DNA of 64,000 nucleotides, taken from assembly GCA_046348685.1 (NCBI GenBank), contig JAXMDT010000005.1, positions 1 through 64,000 of the forward strand. The letters run 5' to 3'. This document shows positions 34,908-41,612 of the stretch, one piece after another. Source of the DNA: JAXMDT01 sp046348685. Lineage in GTDB: Bacteria; Pseudomonadota; Alphaproteobacteria; Rickettsiales; UBA998. Both the position numbers and the translations under genes were made by a program. Each line of letters opens with the position of its first letter. Position 1 is the first letter of the stretch. The notes under the pieces were generated by a model. The model was not told the DNA's origin. It made no database searches and saw nothing but the letters and a program-made list of their open reading frames with translations.

Positions 34908-36295
34908 AGCAGAATAAGCGTTGCTAATCCGAGGAATGTAAAGAATCCGACAATATCGGTAAAGGTCGTAAGAAACACGCCGGATGTGATCGCTGGATCG
35001 ACCTTCAGCCTCGTCATGATAATGGGTAACGCACAGCCCGCAAATCCCGCTACCATGAGATTGATAATCATCGCGATGCCGAAAATACCCGCCACTTTGC
35101 CATCGCCATAAAACGTGTAGATCGCAAGAACCATGATCGACGCGATGCCGAGACCGCTGATCATACCCACGCCGACTTCCTTGATGATCGTGCGAAATGC
35201 CTGTCCGGAGGTAAGCCGTTTGGTGGCCAGCGCGCGCACCGTGACGGTGGCCGCTTGAATGCCCGCATTGCCGCCCATGCTGGCGATGATGGGCATGAGT
35301 ACGGCGAGAATCACCAGATGCTGAATCGACGCGCTGAATGAGCCGATGACCGCCGCCGCTGCAACGGCGGTCAGCAGGTTGATAAAGAGCCAGGGAAAGC
35401 GCTGCTTCGCGGTATCGAGCAGCGGGTCATGAATATCCTGACTGCGAACCCCCCCGGCTTTCATCATGTTTTCTTCTTCTTCCTCCTGCATCACGTAGAC
35501 GATGTCATCCACCGTGATGGTGCCGATAAGCCGGCCCTGATCGTTGGTCACCGGTGCTTCGACAAGGCCATATTTACGGAAATCGTAGGCGACATCTTCC
35601 TGGTCGTTCTTCACATGCTGAACGTGCAGGTCTGTCTCCATGATGTCGCGAATAGGCACCTCACGTTTGTTCTGCATGATCTTGGCGAGGGCTACCGCGC
35701 CAACGGGATGAAATTTCGGATCGGTCGCGAAGATGACGTAGAAGTCATCCGGCAGCGTCGTCTGCTGCGAGCGAAGGTGGTCAATGGTGTCGCCGACATT
35801 CCAGAATTCCGGAATGGATACCATGGTTTTTCGCATCAGACGGCCGGCGCTGCCTTCGGGATAGGAAAGACCTTCAACCAGTTCCTCGCGCGTACGGTCG
35901 TCGACAGATTCTAAAATCTCCTGCTGCTCTTCGGCGTCAAGATCCTCAAGGATGTGCAGCGCATCGTCGCGCTCCATCTCGGAGATGGCCTCGGCGCTTT
36001 TCTCCGCGCCCAGCATCTCGATAACGTCCTCGGCGGAATCCGGCTCCAGGTTGGCGAAGACTTCGGAATCGAGCGTATCGCCAATAAGCGAAGCCAGTTT
36101 CTGGCGGTCGGAAGACGTCAGCTGGTTGAACAGCTCAGCGATATCTTCATGCAGTAGATCATCAAGCTTGGGCTTGATATCCTCAATGCGGTTCTCGTGC
36201 AGCGCCTCGATGACCTCGGCGACCAGCGTGCCCGAGATCGGCTTTTCCGGCTCGCCGACAGCATAAGTATCATCGATGTTTGGCCCGTTATTCAT
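34904..36295 (-). CDS. mgtE: magnesium transporter MgtE
   Basis: Mg2+ channel gated by cytosolic Mg2+. The 463-residue protein has the N-domain with superhelical repeats (about 20-130), a CBS pair (MVSIPEFWNVGDTIDHLR near 155 and VPIRDIMETDLHVQHVKND near 212), a plug helix and five membrane segments from about 300 on. The pore motif reads MGGNAGIQAATVTVRALAT near 350. No magnesium riboswitch is recognisable upstream. Confidence 0.93.
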   Translation of the reverse strand: MNNGPNIDDTYAVGEPEKPISGTLVAEVIEALHENRIEDIKPKLDDLLHEDIAELFNQLTSSDRQKLASLIGDTLDSEVFANLEPDSAEDVIEMLGAEKSAEAISEMERDDALHILEDLDAEEQQEILESVDDRTREELVEGLSYPEGSAGRLMRKTMVSIPEFWNVGDTIDHLRSQQTTLPDDFYVIFATDPKFHPVGAVALAKIMQNKREVPIRDIMETDLHVQHVKNDQEDVAYDFRKYGLVEAPVTNDQGRLIGTITVDDIVYVMQEEEEENMMKAGGVRSQDIHDPLLDTAKQRFPWLFINLLTAVAAAAVIGSFSASIQHLVILAVLMPIIASMGGNAGIQAATVTVRALATKRLTSGQAFRTIIKEVGVGMISGLGIASIMVLAIYTFYGDGKVAGIFGIAMIINLMVAGFAGCALPIIMTRLKVDPAITSGVFLTTFTDIVGFFTFLGLATLILL

Positions 36296-36344
36296 GCCGC
36301 TTACCTAACCACGGCAGGGAAAAAGAGCAACCTTATAGTTATTT

Positions 36345-36372
36345 TGAATAAAATCCGTATGGATTTTATTCA
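36345..36372. repeat. 12-bp-arm inverted repeat upstream of toxin-like gene 1
   Basis: TGAATAAAATCC (36345-36356), loop GTAT, GGATTTTATTCA (36361-36372), all twelve pairs perfect. It sits between mgtE and the MuF-domain gene, in a 216-nt gap with a second large palindrome. Confidence 0.7.
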
Positions 36373-36419
36373 GTTTCGCTCGCTTCGCGGCGGAAATCGG
36401 GCTTCGCCTCGATTTTTTC

Positions 36420-36448
36420 ATGGTGATTCCAAAGTTTGGAATCACCAT
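36420..36448. repeat. 14-bp-arm palindrome upstream of toxin-like gene 1
   Basis: ATGGTGATTCCAAA (36420-36433), one central base, TTTGGAATCACCAT (36435-36448), all fourteen pairs perfect. The single central base argues for a DNA-protein site or a recombination relic rather than an RNA hairpin. It ends 63 nt before the ATG of the MuF-domain gene. Confidence 0.7.
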
Positions 36449-36511
36449 AGAATGACTTAAGGCGGTTTTCGCCTCTTCCGGGCGGATAAATCCTTCCGTA
36501 ACGTGCTTTCC

Positions 36512-37315
36512 ATGAACGATATTTATCGCAAAGCCTATGCACGCTATTTGCGCCGCGGCACACCGCTTGATGTCTCGCTGAAAGCAGCGGAGCACCCGAC
36601 GCCTTATTACATCTGGCGCACACGCGGCGACGATAAAGTGCGTATATCCCACGCCGAGAATAACGGCAAAATCTTCGCTTGGGACAACCCGCCGCCTACC
36701 GGTAACCCCGGTGAAGATTACGGCTGCCGCTGCTGGGCGGAGCCATATTATGACCTTGTTGAGCGGACATTGAATGGAGCAAGTGATGCGTTAGTTTCTG
36801 TTCTAAACTATTTTAAAAGTATATTGGCTCAGGCTGGAAAGTGGGATAACCGACATTTTGTTGCCCACTATTACATAGGAAGCGGTCGTACAGTAACGCT
36901 AGAGGAAACAGGAAGTTTTGAAGATATAAGGTCATACTACAGAGAACATTATCTATCGCGTTTTATTGATCAGATTCGACTTAAAGCTATTTGGTCATCA
37001 GATGGAGTTCTTAATGATAACTTTGAAAACTCTTATAGCTTTGGAGAAGTTCTTTATTCACATGGCGGCTCAACAATATCAGGAGTTTTTGTAGGTAGAG
37101 TTGAAACGCTTGCCTTTGGTAAAAAAGCCGTTTTTGGCAAAGCGCAGATTAAATTCAATGATGAATTTACTGATCCGTTCAGAATTATTGATAGGGTTTT
37201 GCCGTTTGTAGGGATCTACTACCCTCCCGAATGGGTTAAACTTTTGGCAGATCTCGGTGGAGCTAAATATCCAATTATTGGAGAATGGGAGGAAGATATA
37301 GTTTTTTCTTTTTGA
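36512..37315 (+). CDS. MuF-domain putative polymorphic toxin 1
   Basis: The 267-residue product has an N-terminal phage head-morphogenesis (SPP1 gp7/MuF-like) segment, YYIWRTRGDDKVRISHAENN to GEDYGCRCWAEPY (about 35-85), and an AT-rich-encoded C-terminal half of unknown function (HYYIGSGRTVTLEETG near 130; SYSFGEVLYSHGGSTISGVF near 185; KFNDEFTDPFRI near 225). MuF domains fused to variable C-termini are known toxin carriers of temperate phages. The paralogue at 49332-50156 aligns along the whole length. The ATG at 36512 is preferred over a GTG at 36503 because it matches the paralogue. Its end overlaps the convergent membrane protein by 97 nt. Toxicity is inferred. Confidence 0.65.
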   Translation: MNDIYRKAYARYLRRGTPLDVSLKAAEHPTPYYIWRTRGDDKVRISHAENNGKIFAWDNPPPTGNPGEDYGCRCWAEPYYDLVERTLNGASDALVSVLNYFKSILAQAGKWDNRHFVAHYYIGSGRTVTLEETGSFEDIRSYYREHYLSRFIDQIRLKAIWSSDGVLNDNFENSYSFGEVLYSHGGSTISGVFVGRVETLAFGKKAVFGKAQIKFNDEFTDPFRIIDRVLPFVGIYYPPEWVKLLADLGGAKYPIIGEWEEDIVFSF

Positions 37316-37848
37316 AAATTAGGATGAATGAAAACACTATCTACCAAAGCTGCTATAATAATGAGAAAGATAATAAAGCCAAATAAAGTAGTGAAAAACG
37401 AGATGATTATCACAAGATTGCTAAACCAATCGTCTCCCAAACCTTTTCTCAAACTTATCATTTTAGAGCGGTAATATTTTCGCCAAGCGAGTTCCCACCA
37501 ACCGACATACATAGTGGCGGGTATCCAGCCGAAAAAAAGGAAAAAGACAAAGCTTGCGCCACTTCCAACATTTAAAGGACACCCTTCATGATGGCTGATA
37601 TCGCTAAATTGACTCTGGCACGCCTCATATTTCTTCCATTCCAAGGCATCATCAGTGCCGATTGCTAAAATAGCCAAAGTATAAGTAGCTCCAATAGCTA
37701 TGAGTAATCGTCCAGCCCTTATCCAAACATTTTTTTCAGGCTTAACTGAAAAAACGCAAAAGGGTGCACCAATAATTAGTAACCAAAACCAAATATTAAA
37801 GGGGACATCAGTAAGATATTTATATATTTGAAAAAGAAAGTCAGACAT
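37219..37848 (-). CDS. four-helix membrane protein, putative immunity partner 1
   Basis: The 209-residue protein has membrane segments near 15-32, 43-62, 95-117 and 150-178, with FGWIPATMYVGWWELAW in the third. The start MSDFLFQIYKYLTDVPFN at 37848 aligns with MADIIYNIFEYLTDIPYN of the second copy; a frame open 30 codons further upstream is rejected. It is convergent with MuF-domain gene 1, overlapping 97 nt at the 3' ends. Position, pairing and duplication support an immunity role, but no family name was recognised. Confidence 0.6.
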   Translation of the reverse strand: MSDFLFQIYKYLTDVPFNIWFWLLIIGAPFCVFSVKPEKNVWIRAGRLLIAIGATYTLAILAIGTDDALEWKKYEACQSQFSDISHHEGCPLNVGSGASFVFFLFFGWIPATMYVGWWELAWRKYYRSKMISLRKGLGDDWFSNLVIIISFFTTLFGFIIFLIIIAALVDSVFIHPNFQKEKTISSSHSPIIGYLAPPRSAKSLTHSGG

Positions 37849-37908
37849 TGTGCAACTATACCCATTATGCACACTAACACTTCCATTACTTTTATCGGAA
37901 GAAATAAA

Positions 37909-37993
37909 TGGTGCGGTCAAGAAGACTCGAACTTCCACTCCTCACGGAACAGCGACCTCAACGCTGCGCGTCTACCAATTCCGCCATGACCGC
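37909..37993 (-). tRNA. tRNA-Leu(GAG)
   Basis: On the minus strand the acceptor arms GCGGTCA and TGACCGC pair, followed by discriminator A and an encoded CCA. The anticodon arm is CAGCG-TTGAGGT-CGCTG, giving GAG, which reads CUC/CUU leucine codons. A long variable arm fits a class II tRNA. It flanks the first MuF island. Confidence 0.95.
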
Positions 37994-38058
37994 ACGGTAG
38001 GGGGGTGGTGTAGCAAATGAAGCTTGGGGTTTCAAGTAAGTTATTGTATTTCGCTAGC

Positions 38059-38688
38059 ATGATCGAATGGAAGCACGCCGAAGGCCTCGTTCCCTATCCA
38101 GAAGCAGTCGCCTTTATGGAGTCGCGGGTCAAGGAAATTCGCGCTGGAACGGCGTCGGAATGCGTCTGGCTGGTTGAGCATCCGCCGCTTTATACCGCGG
38201 GCACCAGCGCCCGCGCCGATGATTTATTAGGAAATATGCCGTTTCCGGTCTATGAAACCGGACGGGGGGGGCAGTTTACCTACCACGGGCCAGGCCAAAG
38301 GGTAGCGTATGTAATGCTCAACCTGAAGGAACGCCAGCAGGGTCAGATCGATATCCGCCGATATGTTAAGTCCCTTGAGCTATGGCTAATTAATACAATT
38401 GCCCGTTTTGGCATCACTGCTTTTGTACGCGAGGGGCGGATCGGTGTTTGGGTGGAAACAAAAACAGGTGAGAAAAAGATTGGCGCGCTCGGCATTCGTA
38501 TTCGTTCCGGTGTGAGCTATCATGGTATCGCGCTGAATGTGCATCCCAATTTAAGCCATTTTAGCGGCATTGTACCCTGCGGTATTCGAGAATTCGGCGT
38601 CACATCTCTTGCTGATCTTGGCGTTACGGCGGACCTCGTTGATGTCGATGCTATTCTGAAACAAGAATTTTCCATTGTGGCATCCTGA
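38059..38688 (+). CDS. lipB: octanoyl-[acyl carrier protein]:protein octanoyltransferase
   Basis: Moves octanoate from ACP to lipoate-dependent enzymes, the first step of lipoate synthesis. The ATG at 38059 gives MIEWKHAEGLVPYPEAV, as in other alphaproteobacteria; an upstream in-frame ATG at 38017 adds 14 residues unlike the family. The 209-residue protein has WLVEHPPLYTAGTSA, GRGGQFTYHGPGQ, the lysine motif KKIGALGIRI and the catalytic cysteine in SGIVPCGIREFGVTS. A run of eight G occurs in GRGG, a possible slippage site, but the frame is intact. Confidence 0.94.
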   Translation: MIEWKHAEGLVPYPEAVAFMESRVKEIRAGTASECVWLVEHPPLYTAGTSARADDLLGNMPFPVYETGRGGQFTYHGPGQRVAYVMLNLKERQQGQIDIRRYVKSLELWLINTIARFGITAFVREGRIGVWVETKTGEKKIGALGIRIRSGVSYHGIALNVHPNLSHFSGIVPCGIREFGVTSLADLGVTADLVDVDAILKQEFSIVAS

Positions 38689-38709
38689 AATTTTGGTACA
38701 AGAGTCGGC

Positions 38710-38988
38710 ATGATGAATCCATTTATCTATCTTGTAATGATGGTGCTGAACCTTCTGGAATTCGCCCTGTTCGTCTGGGTGATCCTGGGTCTTCTCATTG
38801 CATTCAACATCGTCAATCGCTTTCACCCGATCGTCCGTCGTGTCGAAGATATTCTCAACCGTATCTTCGAGCCGTTACTCAGGCCCATTCGCCGTTATAT
38901 CCCCACGGCAGGCGGCATTGATCTTTCGCCCATCGTGCTGATTATTCTTATTAATTTCATTAAATACGCGATTGTGTATTATACCTAG
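38710..38988 (+). CDS. YggT family membrane protein
   Basis: The 92-residue protein has two membrane helices around a conserved loop, NRFHPIVRRVEDILNRIFEPLLRPIRRYIP near 37-66, and GGIDLSPIVLIILINFI, the YggT signature. The role is not well known; related proteins affect osmotic or division functions. It could start at the next ATG (38713). It lies 21 nt after lipB. Confidence 0.88.
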   Translation: MMNPFIYLVMMVLNLLEFALFVWVILGLLIAFNIVNRFHPIVRRVEDILNRIFEPLLRPIRRYIPTAGGIDLSPIVLIILINFIKYAIVYYT

Positions 38989-39031
38989 CCAGAATCGACT
39001 ATAATCCTCATTCGAGACAAAGGAGTATTTC

Positions 39032-39589
39032 ATGAATTTTGGCCTCGCTTTAGGCATCGTAGGTGCCGTCGTCGTCATCCTGATCGTACTGTATAACCGC
39101 ATTGTCGCATTGAAGCAGTCCCGCGCCAACGCTTTCGCCGATGTCGATGTGCAGCTCAAGCAGCGCTATGACCTGATTCCCAATCTGGTTGAAGCAGTGA
39201 AAGGCTACATGTCGCATGAAAGCGGTGTCTTCCAGAAAGTCACCGATGCGCGCGCGGCAGCCATGAGCGCTTCTACCATCAATGGCAAGATTCAGGCGGA
39301 AGCAGTCCTTGACCGCGCGTTGATGGACCTCCGCGCGGTAGCGGAAAATTATCCCGATCTCAAAGCATCCTCCAACGTTTCGCAGTTACAGTCCGAGCTG
39401 GCCGATGTGGAAAACAAAATCGCCGCGGCGCGGCGTTTCTTCAATAATGCGACGAACGAATACAATACCGCGATCCAGCAATTCCCCGCTATATTGATTG
39501 CGCGCATGTTCGGTTTCCAGCAGGAGACATTTTTCGATCTCGGTGCCGAGCGCATCACGTTCGATAAAGCACCGGAAGTGAAATTCTAG
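39032..39589 (+). CDS. LemA family protein
   Basis: The 185-residue protein has one N-terminal membrane helix (about 3-22), then the LemA helical bundle with KQRYDLIPNLVEAVKGYM near 50, ENYPDLKASSNVSQLQSELADVE near 109, and FFNNATNEYNTAIQQFP near 142. The function is unclear; LemA often neighbours M48 proteases, as here. AAGGAG precedes the ATG. Confidence 0.92.
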   Translation: MNFGLALGIVGAVVVILIVLYNRIVALKQSRANAFADVDVQLKQRYDLIPNLVEAVKGYMSHESGVFQKVTDARAAAMSASTINGKIQAEAVLDRALMDLRAVAENYPDLKASSNVSQLQSELADVENKIAAARRFFNNATNEYNTAIQQFPAILIARMFGFQQETFFDLGAERITFDKAPEVKF

Positions 39590-39612
39590 TTATTTGCACT
39601 ATTTAATACGCT

Positions 39613-40611
39613 ATGGCATTCGCATCCGTAGGCCTGTCCACCCACATCTGGAACAACCAGATCAAGTCCGTTCTGCTGCTGATAGGGTTTCCCGTACTGC
39701 TGCTCATGCTTGTGTTTACGGCATTCGGCTTGCTCGGTAACGGGCCGGATTTCATCCAGGGCGGCATCTTTGGGATTGAGCATTATGGGCACTATGCCAT
39801 CCTGATCGCTGCAGTCTGGTTCAGCATCGCATTTTTCTTTCATCAGTCATTGATCAATGCGGGTACGGGCGCCAGGCCGCTCTCGCGTACGGATAATCCG
39901 CGTGCGTATAATCTGCTAGAAAATTTGTGCATCTCGCGCGGGCTTACCATGCCGAAGCTCTACGTGATCGAATCGCCGGTACTTAATGCTTATGCGAGCG
40001 GTATCAGCGAGAAAAACTACGCGATCACGCTGACGCGAGGCATTATGGAAGCACTGACAGATAGCGAACTGGAAGCGGTGCTGGGCCATGAACTTTCCCA
40101 TATACGTCATAAGGATGTGCGGCTGCTTATCATCGCCGTCGTTTTCGCGGGCATGATCACCTATCTCTCCGAGATGATTTACCGTGCACTGGTATACGGT
40201 CGCGGCAAGCGCGATGGGCGGGTCATTCTCGTGGCGCTTGCTATCATAGCCGTCGGCTACGTCTTTGCCATTCTGCTGCGGTTTGCTTTATCGCGCCAAA
40301 GGGAATATCTCGCCGATGCCGGAGCCGTCGAGCTGACGCATAATCCAGACAGCATGATCGGCGCCTTGCAGAAAATCTCCGGCCGTTCGCGTCTTCCAGG
40401 TATAGTGGACGATGTGCGCCAGATGTGTATCGATAACGATGTCGGCTTCATGGGCGGTTTATTCATGACACATCCACCTATCAAAAAACGTATCGAGGCT
40501 CTAGTTTCAGTCGGCGGCAGGGTGATTGAATCCAGCGAGGCGGGCAATTCTTTTACAAGCCCGTGGGGTAACCCGAATAATTTAAAACGCCGTTATGGGC
40601 CATGGGGATAG
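39613..40611 (+). CDS. M48 family zinc metallopeptidase (HtpX-like)
   Basis: Membrane protease expected to degrade damaged membrane proteins. The 332 residues contain membrane segments near 20-40 and 62-80, the zinc motif VLGHELSHIRHKD near 160 (HExxH), the third ligand in SRQREYLADAGAVE near 235, and two further helices between them. The active-site residues are complete. It is probably cotranscribed with lemA and the ferredoxin gene, which starts one base after its stop. Confidence 0.92.
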   Translation: MAFASVGLSTHIWNNQIKSVLLLIGFPVLLLMLVFTAFGLLGNGPDFIQGGIFGIEHYGHYAILIAAVWFSIAFFFHQSLINAGTGARPLSRTDNPRAYNLLENLCISRGLTMPKLYVIESPVLNAYASGISEKNYAITLTRGIMEALTDSELEAVLGHELSHIRHKDVRLLIIAVVFAGMITYLSEMIYRALVYGRGKRDGRVILVALAIIAVGYVFAILLRFALSRQREYLADAGAVELTHNPDSMIGALQKISGRSRLPGIVDDVRQMCIDNDVGFMGGLFMTHPPIKKRIEALVSVGGRVIESSEAGNSFTSPWGNPNNLKRRYGPWG

Positions 40612-40612
40612 C

Positions 40613-40915
40613 ATGTATTTCCGTAAACACGTCTTCTGCTGCACGAATAAACGCCCTGCCGGGCATGAGCGCGGCTGCTGCATCGACCGGGGCGGCGGCG
40701 AGATTCGCGATTACATGAAAAAACGCTGCAAGGAATTGGGTATAGAAGATGTGCGTATCAATGCATCCGGTTGCCTCGATCGCTGTGAAGAGGGGCCGGT
40801 AATGGTCGTCTATCCGGACGGTGTCTGGTATCGCTGTACAACGAAGGAAGATGTCGATCAAGTGATCGAGTCGCATCTGATCGGCAACCAGGAAGTCGCT
40901 TCTCTTAAAATATAA
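40613..40915 (+). CDS. thioredoxin-like 2Fe-2S ferredoxin
   Basis: The 100-residue product has cysteines in HVFCCTNKR, RGCC, and ASGCLDRCEEGP (about 9-63) suited to a 2Fe-2S cluster in a thioredoxin-like fold, then VMVVYPDGVWYRCTTKEDVDQVIESHL, typical of the (2Fe-2S) ferredoxin family. The ATG at 40613 is used; an in-frame start at 40595 lies inside the previous gene. Electron partner unknown. Confidence 0.88.
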   Translation: MYFRKHVFCCTNKRPAGHERGCCIDRGGGEIRDYMKKRCKELGIEDVRINASGCLDRCEEGPVMVVYPDGVWYRCTTKEDVDQVIESHLIGNQEVASLKI

Positions 40916-40921
40916 ATTGTT

Positions 40922-40940
40922 CTCCGCATTTATTGCGGAG
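40922..40940 (+). terminator. hairpin after the ferredoxin gene
   Basis: CTCCGCA (40922-40928), loop TTTAT, TGCGGAG (40934-40940), followed only by TCTATAT. The stem is good but the T-run is weak. It separates convergent transcripts. Confidence 0.5.
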
Positions 40941-40980
40941 TCTATATGATCCCGCAACGAGTGAGGGATACGATTATTGA

Positions 40981-41499
40981 TTATTGCCCGCAGTCGGGTT
41001 TGTGCGTGTAGCGCTCACTGGAATCCACGACGAATTTTTCTTCACGCAGCATATTGCGGCCGATCAGCACCGGGTAGATAAATCGTGAACGATTGCCAAG
41101 GGTGACTTCCGATTCCAGTATTTGCCCTGCGATGCACATTTTTAAATGCACGACCGGGCGCTTGATATAACCCGCCGTGCCTTTCTTCTTGATTTGCGCC
41201 CAGCGTACCAGCTCGCGTTCGACCTTTTGCTTCTCGCCGTGCTCATTGATAATATCGAACGTGACGCGCTGTGGATCGGATTTCGTTGCGCCATCTTTGA
41301 TCTCGATCGAACTGGCGTTGATCGAAGAGAGGTAAGCGCCGGTATCGATCCGCGCCCGCATGGTCATGTCGCTGTCGTAGACGTAAACTTTTTCCGCCCA
41401 GCCTAGTGTTTTTTTACCGGTTATCCACTCGGCAAATCCCGCATGTGCTGGCGATAGCGGCAGCATTGTGAGTGTGAAAAGAAGAAAAAGCGTACGCAT
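40981..41499 (-). CDS. secreted retropepsin-like zinc protease family protein (RimK-associated type)
   Basis: The start at 41499 gives MRTLFLLFTLTMLPLSPAHA, a clear signal peptide; a longer frame from 41538 is rejected. The 172-residue protein shows the retropepsin-like RIDTGAYLSSINAS near 51 and YPVLIGRNMLREEKFVVDSS near the end, typical of the family annotated as putative ATP-dependent zinc protease (PF05618). The true activity is not settled. A hairpin at 41570-41596 separates it from mutS. Confidence 0.85.
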   Translation of the reverse strand: MRTLFLLFTLTMLPLSPAHAGFAEWITGKKTLGWAEKVYVYDSDMTMRARIDTGAYLSSINASSIEIKDGATKSDPQRVTFDIINEHGEKQKVERELVRWAQIKKKGTAGYIKRPVVHLKMCIAGQILESEVTLGNRSRFIYPVLIGRNMLREEKFVVDSSERYTHKPDCGQ

Positions 41500-41569
41500 G
41501 ATGCCGGGGAACGTAGGCGGTTCTTCGGCAAGACACAAATTAAATCGCTGTCATTTTGATTTAGATTCG

Positions 41570-41596
41570 CTTCGCCCCTTTAGGGGAGAGGCGAAG
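41570..41596 (-). terminator. hairpin between mutS and the retropepsin-like gene
   Basis: CTTCGCC (41570-41576) pairs with GGCGAAG (41590-41596), with CCCC/GGGG pairing possible inside. It lies just after the mutS stop on the minus strand. No long T-run follows, so termination is likely but weak. Confidence 0.5.
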
Positions 41597-41612
41597 GAAA
41601 GGTTGCATCATC

